Assembly: GCA_947475525.1 (NCBI GenBank)
Contig: CANJMI010000011.1
Span: 62,001-126,000, forward strand
Source of the DNA: Polyangiaceae bacterium
GTDB taxonomy: Bacteria; Myxococcota_A; Polyangia; Polyangiales; Polyangiaceae
DNA length: 64,000 nucleotides
Direction: 5' to 3'
Of the stretch, positions 53,646 through 62,211 are shown in pieces. The position numbers were made by a program, and so were the translations under genes. The notes beneath the pieces are model-generated. The model saw only the letters and a list, made by a program, of their open reading frames with translations, ran no database searches and was not told the origin of the DNA. Every line of letters begins with the position of its first letter. The stretch's first letter is position 1.

Positions 53646-54752
53646 TTACACTTTTCCGAGGCGCTCGAGCACGCCGCGGATCAACAGCGGCCACACGGCC
53701 GTAGCGTCGCAGTGGACCTCGGCGTACTTGCCGCCTTGGCTCTCCGGGACAAACTTCCCCCAGCTTACGCCCTCCGAATAGGTGCAGCCCGAGAGCCCTC
53801 CCCAATGCACGGGCTCCGGACACAGCCGGATCCCGTAGTGGAAGCGCGGCGGGGTGAGATCGAGGCCGAGCCGAACGTTAAGCAAATCGTAAAGGGGCCC
53901 TACTTGCTGCGCCCAGTTGCGCGGCACTCCTCCGCCGATCGTGAAGATGCCGAGTCGCTCCGCGCCACCGATGAAGCGCGCGTAACTCAGCAAATCACCG
54001 AATGGATTGTACGCCGGGACACGCTCGGGTGAGAACAACTCCTCGGGAGTGGCGCCCTTACCACCTTCGGCGAGCGCACGGCGGAGAGCCCACGTGGCGA
54101 CGTCGAGGCCGACCTCGCAGTCGGTGAATGCCGGGATGTAGACCGGGATGTTGCGAGCGGCGGCGGCGCCGAGGATCGAGTCGTGATGGCCTGCGGCAAG
54201 CAAGGCTTCGCCGATTACCCGGCAGAATTTTTCGCTCGTCAGCGTCTCTTTCGGATCGAGCGTCTCGAGGACGCCGCGCACGAAGGTCTCGACCGAGTTG
54301 AGGTTCGACTCGAGCTCGAGCGTGTCGTAGACGCGGTTGTACCCTTTCTTGTACATCGTCTCGTCGTCGAGGGCGTTTGGCACCTTGAAGTGCTGAAGCC
54401 CGATGCCTTCGGAGAGCCCGTGCGACATCAGCGCGCCGGTCGAAACGATCGCGTCGACCATGCCATTTTGAATCATACGCACGATGACGAGGGACATCTT
54501 GCCTACGGTCATCGCGCCGGACAGCGTCATCACCGTCTTGCACTTCGCGTCGGTCGTCATCGCGTGAAGGACATCCGCGGCTTCGCCGAGTCGGCGCCCC
54601 GCGAACGAGGTTTGCGCCATCGCCTTCAACAGCAAATCCGCTGTGGTTGCGGTCAATGGGTCGAGTGAAGAGAGCGCCTCGAGGTCGCTGTCGCTGCCAT
54701 CGTCGAGAGCCTCGAGCGAACGCTTGCCAAGATTGTCGTGCGGGTGATTCAT
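53646..54752 (-). CDS. Deoxyhypusine synthase-like enzyme (possible homospermidine synthase)
   Basis: The 368-residue protein is a deoxyhypusine synthase homologue. It has the NAD-binding segment TVMTLSGAMTVGKMSLVIV, DAIVSTGALMSHGL, PVYIPAFTDCEVGLDVA and IFTIGGGVPRNWAQQVGP. The active-site Lys is kept in SEGVSWGKF (Lys333), followed by CDATAVWPLL. In archaea and eukaryotes this enzyme modifies eIF5A with spermidine; bacteria lack eIF5A, and bacterial homologues characterised so far make homospermidine or act in polyamine metabolism. No polyamine gene is adjacent. The convergent gene is mazG with 11 bp between. Cytosolic. Confidence 0.8.
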   Translation of the reverse strand: MNHPHDNLGKRSLEALDDGSDSDLEALSSLDPLTATTADLLLKAMAQTSFAGRRLGEAADVLHAMTTDAKCKTVMTLSGAMTVGKMSLVIVRMIQNGMVDAIVSTGALMSHGLSEGIGLQHFKVPNALDDETMYKKGYNRVYDTLELESNLNSVETFVRGVLETLDPKETLTSEKFCRVIGEALLAAGHHDSILGAAAARNIPVYIPAFTDCEVGLDVATWALRRALAEGGKGATPEELFSPERVPAYNPFGDLLSYARFIGGAERLGIFTIGGGVPRNWAQQVGPLYDLLNVRLGLDLTPPRFHYGIRLCPEPVHWGGLSGCTYSEGVSWGKFVPESQGGKYAEVHCDATAVWPLLIRGVLERLGKV

Positions 54753-54839
54753 CGCGGCGAAAACATCGCACCGAAGGCGCGTGATTCCAAGTTTCGAGTC
54801 GCATGCGACCCGTGGATGTTCATCCGGAAACTCGCTCCC

Positions 54840-55649
54840 TTAGCGCAGCCGTAAAGAGAGCGAGAGGACCACCGCGGCGAGCGCGAGTCGGTAGAGGGCG
54901 AACGGGACGAGCCCAACCCGCGCGACGTAGCGGAGAAAGACCGAAATCACGAGCCAGGTGACGCCAAACGACACGAGCGTGCCGACCGCTAGCGCGACGG
55001 CGCCGCCTTGCATCTCAAGGACGCCGCGACCGCCCTTCATCAAAGCGTAGAGCGTGGCGGCGCCGAGGGTCGGGAGTGCAAGTAGGAACGAGAACTCCGC
55101 GGCGGTACGCGTATCGAGACGGCACAGTTGCCCGCCGACGATGGTCGTCATGGAGCGTGAGGCCCCCGGCCACAACGAGAAGCTCTGGCAGATCCCGATG
55201 ACGAATGCGTGGCGCAAGGTCACGTGCTCGATGCCCGCTTTGCCCGGGTGGGTTCGCTGCCATCGCTCGACGAGCAGCATCGCGAGGGCACCGACTCCGA
55301 GGGCCCACGCCACGGGTGTCGGGCCAAACAGGCGCGCCTTGATCCAGTCGTGGAGCAGGAGGCCTAGGATGGCCGAGGGGAGGAAAGCTACGCCGAGTGC
55401 GGCCGCGAGACGGAGGCTCTCTTGACGGCGAGCGAGCAGGCCGCGTGCGTGCTCGCTAAGTTGCCCGCGAAAGTAGAGGGCGATGGCGAGGACCGCCCCG
55501 AGCTGAATCACGATGTTAAGTGTTTTCGCAGCTTCGGCGTGATCTCCGAGCAGCGCGTCCAGCAGGATGAGATGCCCCGTCGACGAGACGGGCAAGAGCT
55601 CCGTCAGTCCTTCGACGAGGCCCAAGAGCAGCGCGTGGTAAAGAGGCAT
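54840..55649 (-). CDS. uppP: Undecaprenyl-diphosphatase UppP (BacA type)
   Basis: The 269-residue protein has about eight hydrophobic segments. The start ATG at 55649 (MPLYHALLLG) gives the usual length; the longer frame is the 5' overlap with the reductase gene. The two catalytic motifs are present: EGLTELLPVSSTGH (Glu13, Glu17, Ser22, His26) and PGASRSMTTI. It dephosphorylates undecaprenyl diphosphate to recycle the lipid carrier for peptidoglycan and other envelope polymers, on the periplasmic side of the inner membrane. It lies 16 bp after the aldo/keto reductase stop and may be co-transcribed with it. Confidence 0.93.
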   Translation of the reverse strand: MPLYHALLLGLVEGLTELLPVSSTGHLILLDALLGDHAEAAKTLNIVIQLGAVLAIALYFRGQLSEHARGLLARRQESLRLAAALGVAFLPSAILGLLLHDWIKARLFGPTPVAWALGVGALAMLLVERWQRTHPGKAGIEHVTLRHAFVIGICQSFSLWPGASRSMTTIVGGQLCRLDTRTAAEFSFLLALPTLGAATLYALMKGGRGVLEMQGGAVALAVGTLVSFGVTWLVISVFLRYVARVGLVPFALYRLALAAVVLSLSLRLR

Positions 55650-55665
55650 TCGGGCTCGCGGTCCT

Positions 55666-56694
55666 TCACCACGTTCCGTCGACGCGGCGCATGAACTCGT
55701 AAGGGTAGCCAAGCTCGAACGCGCTCGCGCCATCCAGGCGTTTCATCTGCTCGGCCGTAAGTTCGAGGTCCGCGGCTCCAAGGTTTTCGTCGAGTTGCTC
55801 GACGCTCCGCGCTCCAAATATGACCGACGTGACTGCGGGTTTTGCGAGCAACCACGCGAGCGCGACTTGACTCGCCGGACGGCCGAGCTCGGCTGCGATG
55901 GCAACCAGGGCATCGACGATGGCCCAGTTCTGCTCGCGTTTGTCGAAGCCATCGTAGCGGTCTTTCCACTTCGCCATGCGGCTGCCGGTCGGCGCGGCCT
56001 GCCCCTTGCGGTACTTGCCCGTGAGCAGGCCTCCCGCGAGCGGCGACCAGGGCAGGATCCCGAGGCCGTGCGCAAGGCAGGCGGGGACGTGCTCGCGCTC
56101 GATGTCGCGGCAGGCGAGGTGGTATTGCGCCTGCAATGTCGCGAACGCCGACAGGTGCGCTTGCCGCGCGGTGAAGAGGGAGCCGACGAGCCGGTAGGCG
56201 GCGTAGTTCGAGCAGCCGATGTAGACGAGTTTACCGGCGCGAATCGCGTCATCGAGCGCGCGGAGGATCTCGTCGTCCTGCGTGACCGCATCTTGCATGT
56301 GGATTTGGTAGAGGTCGATGCGGTCGGTGCCGAGGCGGGTGAGGCTTGCGTCGATGGAACGCATGATGCGCATTCGAGAGGCTCCGGTACCGTTCGGCCC
56401 ATCCTCCATGCGGAAGCGCATCTTGGTCGCGACGACGACGTTATCTCGCTTGCCGCTTGCTCCGAGCCAGCGTCCCAGAACGCGCTCGCTGAGGCCGTCC
56501 TGTCCGTAGACATCGGCGGTGTCGACGAAGTTGATGCCGGCCTCGATCGCGCGGTCGAGTACCCGACATGCGTCGCTCTCGGCAGAGCCGACTTGATGCA
56601 TGAAGCTCTTGTCGTCCGCTTCGCCGAAGGTCATCGCTCCGAGGCACAGCGTCGAGACGCGCACCCCTGTGTTGCCGAGCTGCCGGTACTGCAT
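55666..56694 (-). CDS. Aldo/keto reductase
   Basis: The 342-residue protein is a (beta/alpha)8 aldo/keto reductase. It opens MQYRQLGNTGVRVSTLCLGAMT and keeps the catalytic tetrad: Asp in FVDTADVYG, Tyr in the same motif, Lys in VVATKMRF and His in LYQIHMQD. The NADPH-binding C-terminus contains VTSVIFGARSVEQLDENLGA. The subgroup is that of general AKR11/12-type bacterial reductases; the substrate is not predictable. It starts 9 bp after the matrixin gene and leads into uppP, so the three genes probably form one transcript. No functional link among them is evident. Confidence 0.9.
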   Translation of the reverse strand: MQYRQLGNTGVRVSTLCLGAMTFGEADDKSFMHQVGSAESDACRVLDRAIEAGINFVDTADVYGQDGLSERVLGRWLGASGKRDNVVVATKMRFRMEDGPNGTGASRMRIMRSIDASLTRLGTDRIDLYQIHMQDAVTQDDEILRALDDAIRAGKLVYIGCSNYAAYRLVGSLFTARQAHLSAFATLQAQYHLACRDIEREHVPACLAHGLGILPWSPLAGGLLTGKYRKGQAAPTGSRMAKWKDRYDGFDKREQNWAIVDALVAIAAELGRPASQVALAWLLAKPAVTSVIFGARSVEQLDENLGAADLELTAEQMKRLDGASAFELGYPYEFMRRVDGTW

Positions 56695-56703
56695 CCTGCG
56701 GAG

Positions 56704-57618
56704 CTAGCGTGAACTGGGTCCGCGCCGCAAGCCGGAACGCCGAGCGATGAGCAGCGTGGCGAGAAGCCCGAGCGCGATGCCGCCGACGGGGCGATGGCGA
56801 CCTGGGTTTCGGCCCAGCGGGTCCGCTGCCGCTGCGTCCCAGCGAGCTCCGTGGGCAATCGAACAACCGGGTTCTTCGGCCACGAGCTGGCACGCGTCCG
56901 AGAAGCCTCCGTGGGGCGTCGGCTCGCACGTCGCGACGCGATTCGGCGGATAAATGGTGCACACGCCCGCGACGTCGTCTTCTTCAACCGTACGCAAATC
57001 GCTCGTTCCAGGGTCGTACGTTGCGTTCATCGTCGCATCGAAGTCGAGCGAGTGGTCGAGGCCGATGAAGTGACCGAACTCGTGCGTTAGAATCGATTCG
57101 AGGTCGTAGACCACCGTCGCGTCTCCGGTGGTGATCTCGTTGTAGGCGTGGTTCACCTCGATGTCGGCATCGAGGATCTCGCCCGTCACCGCATCGAACG
57201 TAACGGTGGTTTTCGCGAGGGTATTGTCGGCCCCCTTGTAGTTCCACTTTGCGTCCTGAAAGAGGACGATGTTCGCGTTGCCGCCCGTCAGGTTGTACTC
57301 CGCCGTGTGGCAGGTGCTCGCCGGTTGCGCGACGAACGCGATGCTCGCTTCGCCTTGGGGGCAGGCGAGCGAACTCCAGCTCGCGATCGAGCGTATCGCG
57401 AGCGCCTCGAACTCGCTGAAGGGGATGTGTTCGCTCGATTGGTGACTGAGCGCGAAGCCGACGCACAGCGATGGCCAAAAGAGGGGTGCACCGAGCGTCT
57501 TGCAGTTGTCATCGTCCCGCCCGCACTCCCCGGCGCAGCTCGTGCTGCGGCAAAAAGCCGACGCGGTCGTGGTCGCCCCGAGGATCGCTACGGCGAGAAG
57601 GGGCGCCCATCGTTTCAT
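56704..57618 (-). CDS. Matrixin-family zinc metalloprotease with MYXO-CTERM-like tail
   Basis: The 304-residue protein has a Sec signal peptide ending TTTASA and a matrixin catalytic domain: HEFGHFIGLDH at 179-189 gives the three zinc His and catalytic Glu, and Met197 in DATMNATY is the Met-turn. There are six to eight Cys that could form disulphides. The C-terminus, after a GC(SIAHGA) segment, is PVGGIALGLLATLLIARRSG followed by LRRG, a hydrophobic helix and Arg-rich end like the MYXO-CTERM sorting tail of myxobacteria, cut by myxosortase to leave surface anchoring. It is thus predicted as a secreted or surface-anchored protease. A promoter candidate lies 9 bp upstream of the ATG. Confidence 0.85.
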   Translation of the reverse strand: MKRWAPLLAVAILGATTTASAFCRSTSCAGECGRDDDNCKTLGAPLFWPSLCVGFALSHQSSEHIPFSEFEALAIRSIASWSSLACPQGEASIAFVAQPASTCHTAEYNLTGGNANIVLFQDAKWNYKGADNTLAKTTVTFDAVTGEILDADIEVNHAYNEITTGDATVVYDLESILTHEFGHFIGLDHSLDFDATMNATYDPGTSDLRTVEEDDVAGVCTIYPPNRVATCEPTPHGGFSDACQLVAEEPGCSIAHGARWDAAAADPLGRNPGRHRPVGGIALGLLATLLIARRSGLRRGPSSR

Positions 57619-57626
57619 CGTGCAAG

Positions 57627-57655
57627 AGGATAGCAGGCGGCAGACGGCGCGTCAG
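57627..57655 (-). promoter_or_regulatory. Candidate promoter of the matrixin gene
   Basis: On the minus strand CTGACG is followed after exactly 17 bp by TATCCT, each matching 4 of 6 consensus bases. The -10 ends 8 bp before the ATG at 57618, which would make the transcript almost leaderless. Confidence 0.35.
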
Positions 57656-57683
57656 GCGAAGAGGCCCAGGGGAGGCTCGTACG

Positions 57684-57719
57684 CACAAAACGAACCGGGC
57701 CCCGATTTCTCGAGGCCCG
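57684..57719 (-). terminator. Rho-independent terminator after the Cys-rich lipoprotein gene
   Basis: On the minus strand CGGGCC...GGCCCG (57696-57719) forms a 6-bp stem extended by CGA/TCG around a 4-nt loop (one mismatch). It is followed by GGTTCGTTTTGTG, which is T-rich for this genome. It lies 79 bp after the lipoprotein stop and before the matrixin gene. Confidence 0.5.
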
Positions 57720-57798
57720 CTTGAAGCCGACGGGATGGGACTCGCCGTGGCTCGTGCACCCGACCGCTCCGGTCAGGTGGTTCTCATCGCCGACTCGC

Positions 57799-59445
57799 TC
57801 AGTTGCAATTGCAGGCCGGGTCGGCCTTCGCTTCGTCGACGCAGGTCACGTCCCATTTGTTGTCGCAGCAGAACGGATCAGCTTTGCAGACCGCCGCCGC
57901 GCATGGCCCGCAGCTCGTCTCGAGTGCGACGCCCTCTTCGCAGGTCGTGTGCGCTGCGCAAGCTCCGCCGCTGCAGATGTTCTTGCAATACTTGTCGGCT
58001 TCGACAACGCACTGCGCATCCCAAGTCATGTCGCAGCAATAGCTGTCGTTCTTGCAAACTTCTGCCGAGCAGGTGTCGCAGCTCGTGTTCAGCGGGCCGC
58101 CTTCATCGCAGACATCGTGGTCGCACATGCCGCTGCCGCCGCCGCCGCCGCTCTGGCCGCACGACTGGGTCGGATTGGCGCAGGGCAAGCAGGCACCGAA
58201 GCCGCCGACGACTTGCTGGCAGTAGAAATTGAGCTGCGGCTCGTTGTCCTTACCCCACAGCGTCTGAACGAGGATGACACCGGCGAGGGTGGCGATCGCG
58301 TCACCCTTGAAGAGGTCGAGGATCAGCGGGTTTAACGCGATGGGCTTGCAGTCCGTGTCTTCCTTGCAGGGAACGCAGATGCCGCAGGAGATGTTCTCGT
58401 TGATTTTGACCTTGGCGCAGATCGGCTCTTCGTACGTTACGTACGCGTCTTTGATCGTGATCTCTTTGATGCCGACGTCGATGGTGTCGCTGCCGACGAG
58501 GTCACGGATGAGCTTGCCGACGTTGAGCTGAATGCCGGCCTTCGCCTGCTCGCAGTCGTTGTCCGTCGAGCAGGTCTGGGTGTACTCGTCGAACGGCGGG
58601 GGCAGAATGACGACGTTGCTGCCGAGGTCCGAGCAGCCGTTGGCCGGCGGTGCGCAGAAACCGTGGGTTTTGTCGTTGACGGGGAACTTGCAGTCCCACT
58701 TCGTCATCGCCTTGGGGTCGCCGCAGAATTGGCAGTCTTCCTTGACGGTGCAGCTGCCGGCGTTGTCACCGGGGAGGCCGCAGGGCGGGGTACACACGCC
58801 TTCGACGCATTGCTCGCCTTTGGCTTCGTCGCACTTGAAAGTGTCCGAGCACTGCGCGCACTTGTGGTTGTTGCACGCGTGGGCTTCGTTGCCGGGGCCG
58901 CCGCACTTGCCGCACTCATTGTCGCTGTTGCAGCTCTTCGGGCACTTCGGCGAGCAGTCACCGTTTATGCAGATGTCGCTCGCGAGGCAATGTTGCGTGT
59001 TGGTGTCGGTGCAGGCTTCGCACTTCTTGGTCTTCGTGTCGCAGACCTGGTGCTGCGGGTCGCACGCCTTGCAGTCGGCGTTCTTCGCGCACGTGATGGT
59101 CGGATTGCCCTTCGCGTCCGTCGCGCAGCTTGCCGAATCCGGCGCGCAGAGTCCGAACGAGGAGCACTTCTCGCCGGGCTTGCAGCCTTCATTGGTCGCC
59201 GGGTCGCAGGCCACGCATCGGTTTTCCGATTCGAGGCACTGCGTGCGTCCATCCGCGCAGCCGTCGCATTGGTTATCGGCGGTACAGCTGTTGAGAAGAC
59301 ACACCCCCGTGTTCGCTCCGGAGCCGGACGATGTCGCCGACGGAACGGTGGTGGTGTCGTCCGAACCGCATGCCGCGAGGGTCATGGGTACAGCAAGTCC
59401 GAGAAGCGCGGTTGCGAATAGAAGGGTTCTTAAATTTGAGGCCAC
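57799..59445 (-). CDS. Large cysteine-rich lipoprotein with myxobacterial C-terminal repeats
   Basis: I place the start at GTG 59445 because GGAGG is 9 nt upstream of it, while the ATG at 59454 directly abuts that site. The 548-residue product has a signal peptide with lipobox LAAC, a Ser/Thr/Gly linker and then some 60 Cys in short EGF-like or follistatin-like modules (CDGCADGRTQC; CVACDPATNEGC; CEACTDTNTQHC). A middle domain (~280-400) is less Cys-rich with VGIKEITIKDAYVTYEE. The C-terminus has two repeats of about 45 residues with CSAEVCKNDSYCCDMTWDAQ and CAAAVCKADPFCCDNKWDVT. These CC...WD..CV repeats are widespread on Myxococcota exported proteins; they are presumed disulphide modules. 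Function unknown. Confidence 0.82.
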   Translation of the reverse strand: MASNLRTLLFATALLGLAVPMTLAACGSDDTTTVPSATSSGSGANTGVCLLNSCTADNQCDGCADGRTQCLESENRCVACDPATNEGCKPGEKCSSFGLCAPDSASCATDAKGNPTITCAKNADCKACDPQHQVCDTKTKKCEACTDTNTQHCLASDICINGDCSPKCPKSCNSDNECGKCGGPGNEAHACNNHKCAQCSDTFKCDEAKGEQCVEGVCTPPCGLPGDNAGSCTVKEDCQFCGDPKAMTKWDCKFPVNDKTHGFCAPPANGCSDLGSNVVILPPPFDEYTQTCSTDNDCEQAKAGIQLNVGKLIRDLVGSDTIDVGIKEITIKDAYVTYEEPICAKVKINENISCGICVPCKEDTDCKPIALNPLILDLFKGDAIATLAGVILVQTLWGKDNEPQLNFYCQQVVGGFGACLPCANPTQSCGQSGGGGGSGMCDHDVCDEGGPLNTSCDTCSAEVCKNDSYCCDMTWDAQCVVEADKYCKNICSGGACAAHTTCEEGVALETSCGPCAAAVCKADPFCCDNKWDVTCVDEAKADPACNCN

Positions 59446-59454
59446 GGCAAACAT

Positions 59455-59459
59455 CCTCC
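59455..59459 (-). promoter_or_regulatory. Ribosome-binding site that decides the lipoprotein start
   Basis: GGAGG on the minus strand lies 9 nt before the GTG at 59445 but has no spacing to the ATG at 59454. This supports the GTG as the real start codon, giving VASNLRTLLF as the N-terminus. Confidence 0.6.
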
Positions 59460-59502
59460 AGGCAAAAGGCGAAACGCTCGAGTCGAGCGAAAGTAAGCTG
59501 AA

Positions 59503-59531
59503 ATCATACCGAGAACGCTGACTCGTGCCAA
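59503..59531 (-). promoter_or_regulatory. Strong sigma70-type promoter of the Cys-rich lipoprotein gene
   Basis: On the minus strand TTGGCA and TATGAT are separated by exactly 17 bp and match 5 of 6 consensus bases each, among the best housekeeping promoters in the window. Transcription would start about 50 nt before the GTG. The rest of the 236-bp gap up to the kinase gene holds only the 14-bp direct repeats at 59605. Confidence 0.65.
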
Positions 59532-59604
59532 GCGTTCAACGATTCCCGTACCACAGTCCCGGTCGGCCCGTGAGTCGTTTCACTTCAAAGATGACCGTAC
59601 TCTA

Positions 59605-59637
59605 CCGCGGCTTTTACGCGCTGCCGCGGCTTTTACG
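59605..59637. repeat. Two direct 14-bp repeats with 19-bp period
   Basis: CCGCGGCTTTTACG occurs at 59605-59618 and 59624-59637, separated by CGCTG. It lies about 75 bp upstream of the lipoprotein promoter's -35 and 45 bp after the kinase stop. The spacing of nearly two helical turns is typical of binding sites for a dimeric activator; a chance duplication is equally possible. Confidence 0.5.
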
Positions 59638-59681
59638 GGCTTCATGCATCCGTGTGAAAAGCTCGCGCCCGACAACCCAGC

Positions 59682-61046
59682 CTACTTGCGGCCGCCGAAT
59701 GGATCGTCGTCCGGGGGCGGGCGGGGCGGCTGCACGGGGCTCGACGTGGTTCTCGCGGCGCCGGCGAAGGGCGTGGTCCTCGGCGGCGCCAGAACCGGCG
59801 CAATGGCACTCGCGCTCGCCGCTACGCTCGCGGAGGGTGGGGGGGTTGCGGTCGCGGGGAGGGGGCTTGCCGTGGGCGTTGTGGCGCCGTCGGACTCGAG
59901 GGCGGCGCTCGGAGGCGCGTCTTGCTGCAGGGGCGGCGGTTGCTTCAAGAAAAAATAGGCTGCGAGCGCGCCTGCAAACCCGACCCCAATTCCGACCGCG
60001 ATCCCCGTACGACCCGAACCTGCGGGGGGCGCCGAGGGCGATTCACTGCCCCGGGTGTTCGAGAGCCCCCCTTGCGTCGCCGTCATCGCTCGGTCGTCGC
60101 CGATCGAGGGTGCTGACGGAGCGACGAGCGCGCGGGTCGTTTCGTCGAGGGGCTTCAAGTGCTCGGCGCGAAGCCGAAAACCCGCAGGCAAAAGCGCTTC
60201 GACCGCGACGAGCATCTCCGTCGCCGATTGGAAGCGGTCGTCGCGATGCGTTCGGAGGGCTCGATGCGCGAGCTCGGCGACCTCGGGAGCGACCCAGGGG
60301 GCGAAGCGTTGAAGTGGCGGCACGGGGCCCGTGCAAATCGACATGATGAGGTCACCGAATGCGTCGATGTCCTGGTAAGGCGCGCGGCCACAGAGCATGC
60401 GGTAGAGAACGACACCGACCGAATAGATGTCGCTCCGAGCGTCGATGTCGTGTTTGCCACGGGCCTGCTCGGGCGACATGTAGAGCGGTGAGCCCATGAC
60501 GGCGCCGGTGCGCGTCAGCGTCGCATCGCTACCCTGCGCCGGGATCAGATCTCCGCGGATTTTTGCGATGCCGAAGTCGAGGACCTTGACGGTGACGTCA
60601 CCGTCTTCCTCGTCGCACAAGAAGAGATTTGCCGGTTTGATGTCGCGGTGGATGATGCCCGCTTCGTGAGCCTTCTGGAGTCCGCGACAGGCCTGCACGA
60701 TCACCGCAAGTGCAACGCTCGGTGGGACCGGACCCGTGACCGCTAGGAGCTCCGAGACATCTTTGCCTCGCATGAGCTCCATCACCATGTAGGGATGGCC
60801 TTCGTCATCGGTCCCGGTGTCGAAGACCTGGCAGATATGACGCGTTTCGATGCCCCCGGCGAGCCGCGCCTCACGCTGAAACCGCGCGACCTGACCTTCC
60901 TTTTTGGCGAGGTTGTCGGAGTTGATCACCTTGACAGCCACGCGCCGCCCAACCCCGATGTTGACCGCTTCGTACACCGCGCCCATCCCGCCCTCGCCGA
61001 TGGCGCGCAGGATTTCATACTTGCCGTTGAGGGTCTTACCGATCAC
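59682..61046 (-). CDS. Membrane-anchored serine/threonine protein kinase
   Basis: The 454-residue protein has a complete PknB-type kinase domain: glycine loop GEGGMG, Lys39 in VAVKV, HRDIKPAN at 133-140, DFG at 157-159 and SPEQ at the end of the activation segment. After a 70-residue linker there is one membrane segment (VGIGVGFAGALAAYFFL, about 350-368), then a Pro/Ser/Ala-rich extracytoplasmic tail of 80 residues without a sensor domain. It is predicted to be active, autophosphorylating and inner-membrane. It begins 54 bp after the degenerate kinase at 61101-62093 on the same strand, so the two are likely co-expressed. Confidence 0.93.
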   Translation of the reverse strand: MIGKTLNGKYEILRAIGEGGMGAVYEAVNIGVGRRVAVKVINSDNLAKKEGQVARFQREARLAGGIETRHICQVFDTGTDDEGHPYMVMELMRGKDVSELLAVTGPVPPSVALAVIVQACRGLQKAHEAGIIHRDIKPANLFLCDEEDGDVTVKVLDFGIAKIRGDLIPAQGSDATLTRTGAVMGSPLYMSPEQARGKHDIDARSDIYSVGVVLYRMLCGRAPYQDIDAFGDLIMSICTGPVPPLQRFAPWVAPEVAELAHRALRTHRDDRFQSATEMLVAVEALLPAGFRLRAEHLKPLDETTRALVAPSAPSIGDDRAMTATQGGLSNTRGSESPSAPPAGSGRTGIAVGIGVGFAGALAAYFFLKQPPPLQQDAPPSAALESDGATTPTASPLPATATPPPSASVAASASAIAPVLAPPRTTPFAGAARTTSSPVQPPRPPPDDDPFGGRK

Positions 61047-61100
61047 GTGCGCGGATATTAGTTGGAATCGGGCCGCGAAGCCAATGCCGCGAGCCGTGAG

Positions 61101-62093
61101 CTAGAATTGAGTCTTGGCGAGCACGGCCAGCAGCACGAGCAGCGCCAACACGAGGAGCACCGGGCCGACGCGCGAGTTTTTGGAGCTCGCGTGTTTCGGT
61201 GGGTCAGCACCTTGAGACGTGCGGGCGGCAGCGATGGCGTCGCGGCTACTCCTCGGCGCCGGTGGAATGGCGCTGCCTACATCGTATCCCGCCTTGCGTG
61301 CCGCCGCGACCATTTGCCCGTACGCGTCGGCGGCGCTGGCCGGCTGTTCCGAGACGACCAACAGGGAATGAACCGTTTCGTCGAAGTGAGGGCCGAGCTC
61401 CGGGCGCACGTCCGAGACGCGCGGAGGCTCGTCCGAACCGTCGTCGGGGAAGGCCTCTCCGCTCAGCGCCTCGAAACAAAGTGAGCCGATCGCCCGAAGG
61501 TCGCGCGAGGCGTCGAATGCTGGGTACGCGCTACCATCGCGAGCGACCGGACCGCTTCGCGAGCGTCCGCCATCGAGGAGGGCTGCGCTGCCAAGTCCGA
61601 GCAGCCTCGCACGCATCCGACCGTCGGAGTCGTTGCTGATGCACACGCTCGCCGGCGTCAAATCACCGTGAAAAATGCCGTGTTTATGGGCGGCTTCCAG
61701 GCTACGGCAAACCCCGCGCAGCATCGACAAGAGCTCAGCCGGCTCCAGCGGATGCTCCTCGAGGAGCTGAGCGAGCGTGCGATTTTCGGCGAGAGCGTAT
61801 GCGATCCACGCGCCCCCGTCCTCAAAGCGTCCAGACCCGACGACTGGCGCGATGTGACGCCGGTCGTGCTTCCAAACGGCGGTCGACGTGGCGACGAACG
61901 CGTTCCACAGCTCGGTGGTTCCGGCCACTTCGGCCCGTACGATCCGCAGCGCGCAAGGGAGGGCATCGCGCGTTCGAAACGCGGCGTATTGTGTGCCGAG
62001 CCGGCTCTCTGCGATAAGCCCGCGCAACACGAAATCACCAACGCTGTCGCCAGGTTTCGGCTCGGGGGGAGGCGCTTTGAGGGGACGAGCCAT
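61101..62093 (-). CDS. Tail-anchored pseudokinase
   Basis: The 330-residue protein has a kinase-like fold (residues 18-270) but several key residues are lost. The beta-3 Lys is Arg50 (CALRIV), HRDLKPxN reads HGDLTPAS (142-149; the Asp is kept, Lys and Asn are not), and DFG reads GLG (166-168), so the metal-binding Asp is gone. ATP hydrolysis is improbable. After a Ser/Ala linker, the last 22 residues are hydrophobic (VGPVLLVLALLVLLAVLAKT), a tail anchor that leaves the whole domain in the cytosol. It precedes the active membrane kinase in one transcription unit and may regulate or localise it. Confidence 0.82.
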   Translation of the reverse strand: MARPLKAPPPEPKPGDSVGDFVLRGLIAESRLGTQYAAFRTRDALPCALRIVRAEVAGTTELWNAFVATSTAVWKHDRRHIAPVVGSGRFEDGGAWIAYALAENRTLAQLLEEHPLEPAELLSMLRGVCRSLEAAHKHGIFHGDLTPASVCISNDSDGRMRARLLGLGSAALLDGGRSRSGPVARDGSAYPAFDASRDLRAIGSLCFEALSGEAFPDDGSDEPPRVSDVRPELGPHFDETVHSLLVVSEQPASAADAYGQMVAAARKAGYDVGSAIPPAPRSSRDAIAAARTSQGADPPKHASSKNSRVGPVLLVLALLVLLAVLAKTQF

Positions 62094-62211
62094 AAGTGCA
62101 TTCCGAAAAGAATCGACGCAGCTAGCGTACTTCTACCGATCGGTTGGAACAAGACCCGACGTCCGTCCGGTCTCGCTTGACATCGCGGCCGTGACCACCG
62201 ACATCGATGCA

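Noticed and set aside
62177-62205. Perfect TTGACA upstream of the lipoprotein at 62212 as promoter
   Set aside because: No -10-like hexamer at 16-19 bp, and the site would place transcription start at or after the start codon.
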